This document shows, in pieces, positions 19,136 through 28,756 of a stretch of DNA of 41,270 bases. The notes beneath the pieces are model-generated. The model was not told where the DNA came from. It ran no database searches and saw only the letters and a program-made list of their open reading frames with translations. The position numbers and the translations under genes were made by a program. This stretch comes from Bacteroidales bacterium (GTDB lineage: Bacteria > Bacteroidota > Bacteroidia > Bacteroidales > F082). Numbering within the stretch: the first letter of the stretch is position 1; the number at the start of each line of letters is the position of its first letter. The DNA lies in the NCBI GenBank assembly GCA_024709145.1, contig JANJXG010000046.1, forward strand, positions 1 to 41,270. Reading direction: 5' to 3'.

Positions 19136-21118
19136 TCAAAACCTGCTTGCAAGTTTTCTTCCTGTTTTCCGAAAAGCTTTGCTAATAATATTCAAATCTT
19201 TGTAAATACTGTAATCACGCGCATACAAAAGATTGATTCTGTTCCGTAATTCTTCATCGCTAATCGGTTGACTAAAAACATCTTCCGGGGTAAGTACCCC
19301 TTGTCTGACCGAAGGCAGACGTATTGTGTGTCCTGAAACCGGACAATATCCAACCCAGGATAACTTACCTAAAAGAACCCCAAATGCATTTCTAAGTGTC
19401 TGATGACCTTTCGGAATGAAAATCAAAGTTATAGGAAATAAAAGAATAAGAACTGATGAAAAAGTTACATCAAGAAAACGTTTGTTTCGACGATTTCCAA
19501 CAGTATCAATGCCTTGAATAGCAATAGTATACAAGTCACCTTTTGTATTGATCGAATTGCTTCCGATAATGGATAAGCTATCTTCGGGTGCAATTTTATA
19601 ATTGATGCCGCTGTTGTGCCATTCGGTCATCTTATCGATGATGGTTTGATGATTGATGTCTCTGGAGCAGAAAATAACTTCATTAATCTGGTAAATGTTG
19701 ATAATATCCGGCACCTGTTCGAGGGTTCCTATGAATGATTCTCTGGGTTTGGCTTTACTGTCAATTGAAATTAAGCCAATAAAATCAGTTTTAAGATTGG
19801 TACTTTTCAGAATGGACTCAACTCTGAGCGCTTCTTCCTGACTTCCAATGATTAAAAAGCGTTTTTTTTCTTTATCGTTGAGTACAAACCCTTCAAAATG
19901 AAGCAGATACCCGGATATCCTGTTGAAATAAATTGTAAAGGTAAACCAAAGTGATCCAAGCAAAATGAGTGCTCTCGAATAGCGGTAAGTTTCTGGAAGC
20001 AGTCCGTAAATGATCAGAATAAAAATCGTCCCGATCAGATTACCATGCAATGCCTTTTTTATTTTGTATGGTTTGTCATACCCTCCGGCCAGAAAGACAG
20101 ATATCAGCCAGATTGTAACATAAACTGGTATGACGACCATCACCAGTTCAAAAGGGTAGGTTCCTCCTTCTTTATAAATGGTGAGTGATCCCCAGTATTT
20201 TTTTATCAAAATCAGTCCTGTGACTGAAAACACCAGATCGAAAAAGGGTAGGGATATACTTTTGGCAAAGCGCGAAAGCAGGGCGAGTAGAGCCCGAAAA
20301 TAAATAGCAATGTTAATCAGAAATGTGAAGGTCTTTGCTCTTTTTTGGCTAAAATGTTTCTTGGCAAAAATGATCATGGCGTTGTAAAAAACAAACACAT
20401 AATTCACACTGCTTTTTTTTGTGCTTTCACCTTTGTAGTGAATGATTCTCGTTTCGGGGAAGTAAATATTTTTAAAACCAGCCAGGTTTATCCTGTACGA
20501 AAGGTCAATATCTTCTCCATACATAAAAAAAGTCTCGTCAAGCAATCCTGTCTTGTCAAGAGTTGATTTTCGTAGCAGCATGAAAGCACCGGCTAAAACA
20601 TCCACTTCATGAATTGAGTCCTCGTCAAGGAATCCCAAATGGTAGCGTCCAAATCTTTCAGATTTTGGAAAAAGCCTGCTGAGTCCGAAAATCTTGAAGA
20701 AAGCCGTAGCCGGCGTGGGTAAGCCTCTTTTAGATTCGGGTAAAAACTTGCCTTGCCCGTCAACCATTTTTACGCCCAAACCTCCTGCTTCCTGATGGGC
20801 ATCCATATAGGTGATAATTTTGTGAAAAGTGTCATCCTCCACAACAGTGTCGGGATTTAACAACAAAACATACTCGCCTTTTGATTGGATGATTGCCTGA
20901 TTATTGGCTTTGCTAAAACCTGTATTTACTTTGTTTTCAATAAGATATACCTCCGGAAACTTTTCCTTTACCATCTTTATTGATCCATCAACCGAGTTAT
21001 TGTCAACAACGAATACTTCTGCATTCAGTTCTTTTGTTGCCTTTCTAACAGAATAAAGACACTGCTCCAGAAAGTACTCCACGTTATAGTTAACAATAAC
21101 TATTGAAAGTTTGATCAT
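19136..21118 (-). CDS. GT2 glycosyltransferase fused to a degenerate phosphoglycosyltransferase-like domain
   Basis: 660-aa protein in three parts. Residues 1-255 are a GT-A family 2 glycosyltransferase: SIVIVNYN (5-12), VVDNNSVDGS (37-46), NTGFSKANN (65-73), the metal-binding equivalent LLNPD (86-90) and MYGEDIDLSYR (199-209), as in rhamnosyltransferases. Residues ~265-405 hold four or five membrane helices. Residues ~418-540 resemble the nucleotide/CoA-binding-like domain that precedes polyisoprenyl sugar-phosphate transferases (FLIIGSQEEALRVESIL). Residues 546-660 keep the entry helix KRFLDVTFSSVLILLFPITL, a GDMSLVGPRP-like stretch (GKLSWVGYCP) and the end YARDYSIYKDLNIISKAF. The catalytic centre (KFRSM...LDELPQ type) is missing. 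Probably involved in envelope polysaccharide or glycolipid synthesis. Confidence 0.88.
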   Translation of the reverse strand: MIKLSIVIVNYNVEYFLEQCLYSVRKATKELNAEVFVVDNNSVDGSIKMVKEKFPEVYLIENKVNTGFSKANNQAIIQSKGEYVLLLNPDTVVEDDTFHKIITYMDAHQEAGGLGVKMVDGQGKFLPESKRGLPTPATAFFKIFGLSRLFPKSERFGRYHLGFLDEDSIHEVDVLAGAFMLLRKSTLDKTGLLDETFFMYGEDIDLSYRINLAGFKNIYFPETRIIHYKGESTKKSSVNYVFVFYNAMIIFAKKHFSQKRAKTFTFLINIAIYFRALLALLSRFAKSISLPFFDLVFSVTGLILIKKYWGSLTIYKEGGTYPFELVMVVIPVYVTIWLISVFLAGGYDKPYKIKKALHGNLIGTIFILIIYGLLPETYRYSRALILLGSLWFTFTIYFNRISGYLLHFEGFVLNDKEKKRFLIIGSQEEALRVESILKSTNLKTDFIGLISIDSKAKPRESFIGTLEQVPDIINIYQINEVIFCSRDINHQTIIDKMTEWHNSGINYKIAPEDSLSIIGSNSINTKGDLYTIAIQGIDTVGNRRNKRFLDVTFSSVLILLFPITLIFIPKGHQTLRNAFGVLLGKLSWVGYCPVSGHTIRLPSVRQGVLTPEDVFSQPISDEELRNRINLLYARDYSIYKDLNIISKAFRKTGRKLASRF

Positions 21119-21151
21119 GCCGGTATCATTTAGGATTTAGCATTGCATTGG

Positions 21152-21159
21152 CAAAAATA
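21152..21159 (-). promoter_or_regulatory. -7 element of the GT2 fusion gene
   Basis: On the minus strand TATTTTTG (21159-21152) matches TAnnTTTG; it lies 33 nt upstream of the start codon. No clear -33 box. It also shows that the region 21148-21300 is a divergent intergenic region rather than coding. Confidence 0.45.
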
Positions 21160-21257
21160 CAAATTGATGTCATTGATTGGTTAGGATTTCAGGTTGGGTA
21201 CGAAATGAATCAATGCGACTATAATGTTAAATTTAGTGGATGGCCTGATCTTTGTTT

Positions 21258-21265
21258 TAAATTTG
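21258..21265 (+). promoter_or_regulatory. -7 element of the glycoside hydrolase gene
   Basis: TAAATTTG exactly matches TAnnTTTG and lies 35 nt before ATG 21301; a weak TTTA (21232-21235) stands at the -33 position. Confidence 0.5.
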
Positions 21266-21300
21266 GTTTTACTTTAAGTGAAGTTTTTGATATTAAATAC

Positions 21301-23742
21301 ATGAAATATTTTCTAATCATTACATTTAACTTGCTGCTTATCAAATCTTTGATTGCTGAAAATCCGCCATTGATTCTACAGGTTCAGCCAGTGAAACAGA
21401 GCGTGGGCAAGTTTGAAGTGTTCGAACTATTAATTGAAGCGCAAACGGAGGTTTTAAATCGGTTTGATTTTGATTCAGTGATGATAACCGCAAATTTTCA
21501 GTCGCCTGATGGAGAATCAATTGCATGCGATGCATTTTATTACCAACATTTCATCTCTCTTCCTGACGGACTTTTGGAACCTACAGGCTCTCCGCATTGG
21601 AGAATACGTTTTACGCCTCACCAAATTGGAAACTGGCAGTATACTGTAAAAATCGAGGATGTTTATGGCGTCGACGTTACATCAGCTTATATTTTTGATT
21701 GCCTGCCATCATCGCATGGGGGGTTTGTACGACCTGCTGAAGGGTCAACTTTTTTGGAGGATGAAAATGGCCAAACAATCTTTTTGGTGGGTGAAAATAT
21801 TGCCTGGGCAAACCAGGTTGACGGCAGTGATGCAATGGGCTATTATTTGCAACAGCTTCATGCGCATGAAATGAATTTTGCCAAACTGATGATGACGCCA
21901 TGGGGTTATCAGATTGAATGGGGCTCCAATGGATTAAAAAATTATGAAAACAGACAACGGCAGGCATTTTTGCTGGATAGTATATTCAGAGAATCAGGTC
22001 GCCTCGATATTTTTTTGCAATTGGCTTTTTCCATTCACAATGAACTTAACTTTGGTTATTCTGCAGAAGATTGGACATCAAATCCCTACAATGTCAGCCA
22101 GGGCGGAATGTGTAACGAGCCATATGAGTTTTTTGGCAACGATGCTGCACGAAATGCTTTCAAAAACAGGTTAAGATACCTCAATGCCCGCTTTGGTTAT
22201 GCAACAAACCTCATGGGTTGGGAGCTACTTTCTGAAGCTGACAATTTTCCATGGTATAGCGATTACAAATCCATTATCGCCGATTGGGGAAATCAAATGG
22301 CAACTTTTTTAAAATCAATTGATCAGAATGACCACCTGATTTCGGTCGGTTTTGCATTGACAGGAAGCAATCCTGAGGTTTGGGAGCATTCCGATATTGG
22401 CTTTACGCAAATGCATATTTATGATAAAGTTTCTGATATTGAAGGAGATGTGTTTCGTCAGGTTGGTATGTACAGCCAAAAATATTCGAAACCAATGGTT
22501 GTTGGTGAATTTGGTCTTGGTCATAACGGCGATTCACTTGTTCTGTGGGATCCTCAGGGTTTAGCGATTCACAATGCATTGTGGACATCCGCACTATCGG
22601 GTTCGCCAGCCACAATAGTGCCCTGGTTTTGGGAAAATTACATCGATTTTTTACAATTATATCCACTTTTTACACCGGTAGCCAGGTATATGGAAAACGA
22701 AAATCTGTCGGATCATAATTATTTACCCATTCACTTTCGAACTGTTTCAGATACCAGAACTGACTATGTACTTTCGCCTAAATACACTGATTTGTCGGCA
22801 AGGGCACCTTCACGACAATTTGTGCTTCATGCAACAGGTCAATTGATACCCGCAGCTGATAGTTTAACCCGGAACTTATATGGTCCGGTTTCCATTTTCG
22901 CCGGACTTAGGCAACCACCTGAGATTGAAATGTTTTATGAGTTTCCAACCTTTTTAAAGGTTGTAACAGGAGCTCAGGCTATTGCTTCAACGCTTCAGCT
23001 AACGTTGGATGGCTCCATCATTCTGGAGGAAGAAGCATCTCCCTATACTGAATATTTGATTGAAGTTCCGGCAGGACAACACACCCTCAAGCTGGATAAT
23101 GCAGGTTCTGGTTTTTTCTCCGTTTTGGAGATTAGCGAAATAATCTGGGAGAATACAATGCCGGCCATCAGAGCGTTTGGACTTCAGGATTCGGACAACG
23201 CATTTATTTGGATTCACAACCGCCAGCATAACTGGAAATTTTTTTATGATTACGGTGTTGCTCCTTCAATGGCTTCCGGGTGTTTGAAAACTGATTTGGG
23301 GCAAGGAAATTTTCAACTTGAATGGTATAATACCTCTTCTGGTTTGATCGATTCAACTGTGACATTGGCAGCTGGAGCTGAAGGATTGGAAATAATTATC
23401 GAATCCCTCACCAACGATGTGGCACTCAAAATACGAAAGCTTACGACAGCAACACAACCGGAGGAAGAATGGAAAACAACCAACCTCTACCCAAATCCAT
23501 CAAACGGAATTGTCACCATCGAGGTTCAACTGGAACCCAACCGGCAAAGTGTTTTGAACATTTCAGATGCCCAGGGCAACACTGTTTTTCAGTCGTTACC
23601 TGACCAGCAAATTGGTGATAAACATCTCTATTACTGGAATGGTTGCGATTCCAATGGTAGGAAAGTCAGGCCCGGTATCTATATATTCCGGATAATTTCC
23701 GACAGCATACCAATTAGACATGGCAAACTCATCAGATTTTAA
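21301..23742 (+). CDS. DUF5060 glycoside hydrolase (GH5-like TIM barrel) with T9SS sorting domain
   Basis: 813-aa secreted protein. A signal peptide (MKYFLIITFNLLLIKSLIA) precedes a DUF5060-type beta-sandwich (residues ~30-140, with HWRIRFTPHQIGNWQYTVKI). A (beta/alpha)8 barrel begins at HGGFVRPAEGSTFLEDENG. The acid/base candidate is Glu312 in WELLSEADN and the nucleophile candidate Glu403 in VVGEFGLG, the clan GH-A arrangement. The last ~85 residues are a type IX secretion sorting domain (LYPNPSNGIVTIEV, then LNISDAQGNTVF and GRKVRPGIYIFRI). It should be exported by T9SS to the surface or medium to cut a plant or microbial polysaccharide; the substrate is not readable. An in-frame TTG at 21148 is rejected because it lies upstream of the promoter and before the signal peptide. 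Confidence 0.9.
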   Translation: MKYFLIITFNLLLIKSLIAENPPLILQVQPVKQSVGKFEVFELLIEAQTEVLNRFDFDSVMITANFQSPDGESIACDAFYYQHFISLPDGLLEPTGSPHWRIRFTPHQIGNWQYTVKIEDVYGVDVTSAYIFDCLPSSHGGFVRPAEGSTFLEDENGQTIFLVGENIAWANQVDGSDAMGYYLQQLHAHEMNFAKLMMTPWGYQIEWGSNGLKNYENRQRQAFLLDSIFRESGRLDIFLQLAFSIHNELNFGYSAEDWTSNPYNVSQGGMCNEPYEFFGNDAARNAFKNRLRYLNARFGYATNLMGWELLSEADNFPWYSDYKSIIADWGNQMATFLKSIDQNDHLISVGFALTGSNPEVWEHSDIGFTQMHIYDKVSDIEGDVFRQVGMYSQKYSKPMVVGEFGLGHNGDSLVLWDPQGLAIHNALWTSALSGSPATIVPWFWENYIDFLQLYPLFTPVARYMENENLSDHNYLPIHFRTVSDTRTDYVLSPKYTDLSARAPSRQFVLHATGQLIPAADSLTRNLYGPVSIFAGLRQPPEIEMFYEFPTFLKVVTGAQAIASTLQLTLDGSIILEEEASPYTEYLIEVPAGQHTLKLDNAGSGFFSVLEISEIIWENTMPAIRAFGLQDSDNAFIWIHNRQHNWKFFYDYGVAPSMASGCLKTDLGQGNFQLEWYNTSSGLIDSTVTLAAGAEGLEIIIESLTNDVALKIRKLTTATQPEEEWKTTNLYPNPSNGIVTIEVQLEPNRQSVLNISDAQGNTVFQSLPDQQIGDKHLYYWNGCDSNGRKVRPGIYIFRIISDSIPIRHGKLIRF

Positions 23743-23785
23743 CAGGTAATAACTGACTAAAGCTATTAAACCTGAAAAAAATGTT

Positions 23786-23793
23786 TAAATTTG
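23786..23793 (+). promoter_or_regulatory. -7 element of the aconitase gene
   Basis: TAAATTTG, an exact TAnnTTTG, lies 62 nt before the aconitase start. A second near match (TAATTTTA, about 23843) is too close to the start codon to be useful. Confidence 0.45.
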
Positions 23794-23855
23794 CATTAAA
23801 AGCTTGATTTTATTGTTATTATATTAACACGAAACGAATCTATAATTTTAGCAGG

Positions 23856-26123
23856 ATGAAGGTATTTGATTTAGACATGATTAAGGCAGTTTATGCAAAG
23901 TTGCCCGAGCGAGTAGATGCTGCCAGGGAATTGTTGGGCAGACCAATGACGTTTACTGAGAAGATATTGTATGCACATCTGGCCGAATCTCTTCCGGCTA
24001 AGGCCTATAAACGCGGGCATTCTTATGTTGATTTCAATCCGGATCGTGTTGCCATGCAGGACGCTACAGCTCAAATGGCTTTGTTGCAATTTATGCAGGC
24101 TGGAAAGATGAAAGTTGCAGTACCATCAACGGTTCACTGTGATCACCTGATTCAAGCCAAATTAGGAGCTGAAGAGGATTTGAAGACTGCAAACCAGGCG
24201 AATAAAGAAGTTTTTGACTTTCTTGCAAGCATTTCAAACAAATATGGTATTGGCTTTTGGAAACCGGGTGCAGGTATCATTCATCAGGTTGTGCTGGAGA
24301 ACTATGCATTTCCGGGTGGTATGATGATTGGAACAGATTCACATACCGTGAATGCAGGCGGGCTTGGGATGGTTGCCATAGGTGTAGGTGGCGCCGATGC
24401 TGTGGATGTGATGGCTGGTATGGCCTGGGAATTGAAATTTCCGAAGTTGATTGGCGTAAAGCTGACCGGAAGATTAAGCGGGTGGACCTCAGCAAAGGAT
24501 GTCATCCTTAAGGTAGCAGGCATTTTGACCGTAAAAGGTGGCACAGGTGCGATTGTGGAATACTTCGGGCCAGGGGCTGAAGAAATCTCCTGCACAGGTA
24601 AAGGAACAATCTGCAATATGGGTGCTGAAATTGGTGCAACAACATCCATTTTTGGCTATGGCCCAAAAATGGAGGCTTACCTGCGTGGCACCAACAGAGC
24701 CGAGGTGGCAGATGAAGCCAACAAAATTATGGACTATCTCACCGCTGACCCTGAAGTGTACGAAAATCCTGAAATGTTTTTTGATCAGTTGATCGAGATA
24801 GACCTTACTACACTGGAACCGCATATCAACGGACCGTTTACGCCGGACCTGGCTACACCAGTTTCTCAGTTTGCCGAAGCTGTTAAAAAGAATGGCTGGC
24901 CTGAAAAGCTGGAAGTTGGTTTGATTGGTTCCTGTACCAACTCATCCTACGAAGACATTTCTAGGGCGGCCTCTCTGGCAAAGCAGGCTGTTGAAAAAAA
25001 GTTAGAGGTAAAGGCTGAATATACCGTGACACCCGGGTCGGAAATGGTTCGTTATACCGTTGAACGCGATGGGTATCTGAATACCTTTGCCGGTATTGGC
25101 GGGGTAGTTTTGGCCAATGCCTGCGGGCCATGTATCGGGCAATGGGCCCGTCACAATGCTGACAAAGGGGAAAGAAATTCAATCATGACTTCCTTTAACC
25201 GGAATTTTGCCAAACGAAACGACGGCAACCCTAATACCCATGGATTTGTTGCCTCCCCCGAAATTGTAACTGCTTATGCCATTGCAGGTTCCCTACTTTT
25301 TAATCCGTTGACAGATTATTTAATCAACAAAGATGGAGAAAAAGTCAAGCTGGACGAACCTGCGGGCATTGATTTACCACCAAGAGGTTTTGCAGTGGAA
25401 GATAATGGTTATCAGGAACCTGCTGAAGATGGTAGCAAAGTTGAGGTATTGGTTTCGCCTGATTCAAACAGACTACAGTTGCTCAAACCATTTGCAAAAT
25501 GGGACGGCAAGGATTATCATGACATGTACTTATTAATAAAGGCCAAGGGGAAATGCACAACCGATCATATTTCAATGGCTGGTCCCTGGCTTAAATATCG
25601 TGGCCATCTTGAGAATATCTCACAAAATCTTTTAATCGGAGCTGTAAACTACTTCGGTGAAAAAACCAATGCTGTTGTAAATCAGATTACCGCTCAGATT
25701 GACACTGTGCCTGCTGCTGCCTTAAGCTATCGTGAATCAGGTTTTGGATCCATCATCGTTGGAGACGAAAATTATGGCGAAGGTTCTTCACGCGAGCATG
25801 CTGCTATGGAACCACGTTTCCTTGGTGCAAAAGTTGTCCTCGTGAAGTCGTTTGCAAGAATTCATGAAACCAATTTGAAAAAACAAGGTATGCTGGCCAT
25901 CACGTTTGCTGATAAAGCTGACTACGACAAGATTCAGGAATCTGATCGGATTTCAGTGTTGGGATTGACTGATTTTGAACCTGGTAAACCATTGTCTGTT
26001 CGTTTACAACATGCTGATGGCAATAGTGAAACTTTTAAGGTAAATCACACCTACAACAGCAACCAAATAGAATGGTTTAAAGCCGGAAGTGCCCTGAATT
26101 TAATCAAAGAAAGACAATTGTAA
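23856..26123 (+). CDS. acn: Aconitate hydratase
   Basis: TCA-cycle enzyme that isomerises citrate and isocitrate through cis-aconitate using a [4Fe-4S] cluster. It is 755 aa, the size of mitochondrial-type aconitases. Cluster ligands are visible as Cys360 in [10 protein letters not shown] and Cys423/Cys426 in [10 protein letters not shown]. Substrate-site signatures include [20 protein letters not shown] and, in the swivelling C-terminal domain, [19 protein letters not shown]. There is no signal peptide. It is a single-gene unit with its own -7 element and a terminator at 26146. Presence of this enzyme implies at least an oxidative TCA branch. Confidence 0.97.
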   Translation: MKVFDLDMIKAVYAKLPERVDAARELLGRPMTFTEKILYAHLAESLPAKAYKRGHSYVDFNPDRVAMQDATAQMALLQFMQAGKMKVAVPSTVHCDHLIQAKLGAEEDLKTANQANKEVFDFLASISNKYGIGFWKPGAGIIHQVVLENYAFPGGMMIGTDSHTVNAGGLGMVAIGVGGADAVDVMAGMAWELKFPKLIGVKLTGRLSGWTSAKDVILKVAGILTVKGGTGAIVEYFGPGAEEISCTGKGTICNMGAEIGATTSIFGYGPKMEAYLRGTNRAEVADEANKIMDYLTADPEVYENPEMFFDQLIEIDLTTLEPHINGPFTPDLATPVSQFAEAVKKNGWPEKLEVGLIGSCTNSSYEDISRAASLAKQAVEKKLEVKAEYTVTPGSEMVRYTVERDGYLNTFAGIGGVVLANACGPCIGQWARHNADKGERNSIMTSFNRNFAKRNDGNPNTHGFVASPEIVTAYAIAGSLLFNPLTDYLINKDGEKVKLDEPAGIDLPPRGFAVEDNGYQEPAEDGSKVEVLVSPDSNRLQLLKPFAKWDGKDYHDMYLLIKAKGKCTTDHISMAGPWLKYRGHLENISQNLLIGAVNYFGEKTNAVVNQITAQIDTVPAAALSYRESGFGSIIVGDENYGEGSSREHAAMEPRFLGAKVVLVKSFARIHETNLKKQGMLAITFADKADYDKIQESDRISVLGLTDFEPGKPLSVRLQHADGNSETFKVNHTYNSNQIEWFKAGSALNLIKERQL

Positions 26124-26145
26124 TCATTTTCATCCAAAACGAAAC

Positions 26146-26176
26146 GGCTGCCTGATGTTTCTCGGGCGGCCTTTTT
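26146..26176 (+). terminator. Intrinsic terminator after aconitase
   Basis: A 10-bp stem, GGCTGCCTGA with TCGGGCGGCC (two G-T pairs), with loop TGTTTC, followed by TTTTT. Confidence 0.85.
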
Positions 26177-26199
26177 CGTCTATAGCCAGGTTTCTTTAC

Positions 26200-26207
26200 T
26201 ATATTTG
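26200..26207 (+). promoter_or_regulatory. -7 element of the M1 peptidase gene
   Basis: TATATTTG exactly matches TAnnTTTG and lies 20 nt before ATG 26228, giving a short leader; the -33 region is only T-rich. Confidence 0.5.
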
Positions 26208-26227
26208 TTATCATTAACCCCCGAATC

Positions 26228-28597
26228 ATGACCAGAACATCTATTGTGTCTATTGTCAGTTTTTTTCTCTTTCTATGGTTTCAGATTGCTTTGATTGCCT
26301 CAGAGTTCAACACAATGAACGATCCGGGCCGGTTTTTAAAGACAAAACTTGTCGATTATAAGCACATCCATGCTAAAGTTAAGATTGATACACTTACCAG
26401 GTTTTTCGATGTTGAAGTAGTGCTGGATTTTAAGCACTTGAGATGCGAGGTCGATTCAATTGTTTTGGCTTGCCCTGGCTTTCAGATTGAAAGTGTAACG
26501 CTTGATGAGCAGGTTGCAAGGTGGTCTTATAATAATGACCTGCTGGTTGTTTATAATAATCAATTTCAGCAATCAGACACCGTTTTGCATCAGCTGGAAA
26601 TTCGTTATCTTGTGAAGCCTGAAAAGGAAATGTATTTTGTTGGCTGGGACGACAGTACATTTACAATGAGACGTCAAATTTGGTCACACCGCCCTTATGG
26701 TTGGCTACCCTTTGCTGACGACCGCCTTACAATGGATTTTGAAATTACGTTCAACAAAGACTATCAGGTTTTTACAAATGGAGAGCGAATTAATGTTCTT
26801 GAAAACGGAGACCAAACAAAAACCTGGCATTACCGGCTCGACAGAGAACATCCTTTTTTTTCAACCGCCCTGGTAATTGGAAAGTATTCCTGGAGTTCTT
26901 TCACATCAGATACAGGAACACCTGTAGAACTTTGGTTTTATCCCGAAAAAGAAAAAGATGTTGAGGTCACCTATCAATTTATGAATGAAATGTTTACGTT
27001 TTGTGAAAATGAACTTGGTACTCCTTATCCCTATAAACAATACAGGCAGGTTCCCGTGGCTGATTACCTGTATGGTGGGATGGAAACCACTACATCAACC
27101 GTGTATGGTGATTATATGCACATTGACAGAAATGCTTTCTGGGAGCGGAATTATATCAACGTAAACATTCATGAACTATCTCATAACTGGTTCGGTAATG
27201 ATGTTTCTCATTTGCGACCCAATGATGTTTGGCTGACTGAGAGTTTTGCTACATATTATGCCAAGCTTTTTGAAAAAGAAATTTTTGGGGAGAATCATTA
27301 TCAATGGGAACGCTGGAAAGAGATGCAGCGCACACTTGCCGCTTCATTGAAGGATCAGTACGCTGTTGGAAGTAGTCAGGGAGGCGTAGAGCGTTGGTAT
27401 CCAAAAGGTTCACTTGTGCTGGACATGCTTCGCGATGAACTTGGGAAAGAGAACTTTCAAAAAGCAATCCAATATTACCTTCAAAAACATCAGGGCCGGG
27501 AAGTCTGGACACCCAATCTCATACAGGCGGTATATGAATCAACTGGAATATCGGTTGATTGGTTTTTTGAGCAATGGATATACCGTGGAGGTGAACCTCA
27601 TTATCACATTCAATATGAGGATAATGGACTTGGTTTGTTGTTTAAGGTTGAACAGCTCCAACTTATTGATTCCGAAAACCCTCCCTTCAAAGTAATGTTG
27701 CATTTTGAGATCGGGTATGCTGACGGCAGCAGGAAAATGTTTTCAGTTTTGAATGACAGTCAATTGCAATTTTTTGTGATTCCCAAAGAGATGCCTGTCT
27801 TGTATGTTTTGTTTGATCCGGGTAACAGGATCCTGAAGAAGGAAACATATGTCAGAAGCCGTCACGACCGTTATGATCAGCTTTTGAATACACCAGGTAT
27901 GATCGATCGGTTCAGGGCACTTAAGGAAATTGATTCCATTCCACCCAATGAAAAAAGATCAGTATTGAGTTTAGCCTGGAAAAACAATACGTTTCACATG
28001 ATCAGAACAGAGATTTTAAAACAACTTGCCTTGGACGAAAGCGACATTGCTCTGGATATTTTCAGCGAGGCATTGTCTGATCAGGAACCTTTGGTGCGAA
28101 GGGCTGCTTTACAACACCTTGAGCAACATCATGCCAGTCTGAGGCAACAAATAATGGGTTGCCTGAATGACAGCTCCTACAGCAACCAGGCTATGGCACT
28201 CAAAGCTTTACATTTGCTGGACCCTGGGAGAATTGATCATTACCTTAGGTTGACTGATCAGGCAGAAGGTTTTCCCGGAAAAATTGTCCGGATTGCCTGG
28301 CTCGAAACTGCCATTGGTTCAGGTAAACGAAAACATTTGACTGAATTGATTTCCTATATCGGCAAACAGTACGATTTTAAAACCCGGATTCTGGCCATCG
28401 AAAGCTTGATGCGTATAAATTATCTGGATGATGAAGCAACAGATTTGCTCATTGAGGCAGCCTTGCATTGGAATTTTCGCTTAAATCCGGTCGCAAAATC
28501 AGCCCTGAGGCTATTTGACCTTGAACCGGAATACCATGAAATGATCCGAATTCACTTAAAGGCCGGATCAATCCAGCCGTCCGAGTTGGGACTTTAG
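26228..28597 (+). CDS. M1 family metallopeptidase (aminopeptidase N-like), exported
   Basis: 789-aa zinc peptidase. The N-terminal hydrophobic segment (TSIVSIVSFFLFLWFQIALI) acts as signal peptide or anchor, followed by the M1 beta-sandwich domain. The gluzincin motif HELSH (315-319) with downstream Glu338 in WLTESF supplies the zinc ligands His315, His319 and Glu338; Glu316 is the general base. The exopeptidase motif GAMEN is replaced by GGMETT (283-288). The C-terminal ~200 residues look like HEAT-type helical repeats (EPLVRRAALQHLEQHH and similar). Likely role: trimming peptides in the periplasm or at the cell surface. A single-gene unit, with the glucan operon 160 nt downstream. Confidence 0.93.
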   Translation: MTRTSIVSIVSFFLFLWFQIALIASEFNTMNDPGRFLKTKLVDYKHIHAKVKIDTLTRFFDVEVVLDFKHLRCEVDSIVLACPGFQIESVTLDEQVARWSYNNDLLVVYNNQFQQSDTVLHQLEIRYLVKPEKEMYFVGWDDSTFTMRRQIWSHRPYGWLPFADDRLTMDFEITFNKDYQVFTNGERINVLENGDQTKTWHYRLDREHPFFSTALVIGKYSWSSFTSDTGTPVELWFYPEKEKDVEVTYQFMNEMFTFCENELGTPYPYKQYRQVPVADYLYGGMETTTSTVYGDYMHIDRNAFWERNYINVNIHELSHNWFGNDVSHLRPNDVWLTESFATYYAKLFEKEIFGENHYQWERWKEMQRTLAASLKDQYAVGSSQGGVERWYPKGSLVLDMLRDELGKENFQKAIQYYLQKHQGREVWTPNLIQAVYESTGISVDWFFEQWIYRGGEPHYHIQYEDNGLGLLFKVEQLQLIDSENPPFKVMLHFEIGYADGSRKMFSVLNDSQLQFFVIPKEMPVLYVLFDPGNRILKKETYVRSRHDRYDQLLNTPGMIDRFRALKEIDSIPPNEKRSVLSLAWKNNTFHMIRTEILKQLALDESDIALDIFSEALSDQEPLVRRAALQHLEQHHASLRQQIMGCLNDSSYSNQAMALKALHLLDPGRIDHYLRLTDQAEGFPGKIVRIAWLETAIGSGKRKHLTELISYIGKQYDFKTRILAIESLMRINYLDDEATDLLIEAALHWNFRLNPVAKSALRLFDLEPEYHEMIRIHLKAGSIQPSELGL

Positions 28598-28617
28598 TTT
28601 AAGCTCGAAATGAAAGT

Positions 28618-28695
28618 TATTGTTAGGGCCAATTAATAACAATTTCCCGTAACCGATTGCGGACAAATGAACCCAATGTTATTGCTCTAACAATA
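28618..28695. repeat. Inverted repeat upstream of the trehalose/glucan operon (possible operator)
   Basis: TATTGTTAG (28618-28626) is perfectly complementary to CTAACAATA (28687-28695). The right arm also forms a small local hairpin with TATTG (28680-28684). The right arm lies just upstream of the -7 box at 28717, where a regulator could bind. No matching copy was seen upstream of the second operon. Function not shown. Confidence 0.4.
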
Positions 28696-28716
28696 GGGTG
28701 ACTCAGGATGAATGCT

Positions 28717-28724
28717 TATCTTTG
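28717..28724 (+). promoter_or_regulatory. -7 element of the trehalose/glucan operon 1
   Basis: TATCTTTG, exact TAnnTTTG, inside the 13-mer TTATCTTTGTTGA that recurs identically in front of the second operon (35117-35129). It supports ATG 28757 rather than the upstream ATG at 28712 as start. Confidence 0.6.
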
Positions 28725-28756
28725 TTGAACTTTCACTAACCCATAAAATATTGATA

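Noticed and set aside
21148-21300. N-terminal extension of the glycoside hydrolase from an in-frame TTG
   Set aside because: It lies before the -7 box at 21258 and would bury the signal peptide 51 residues in.
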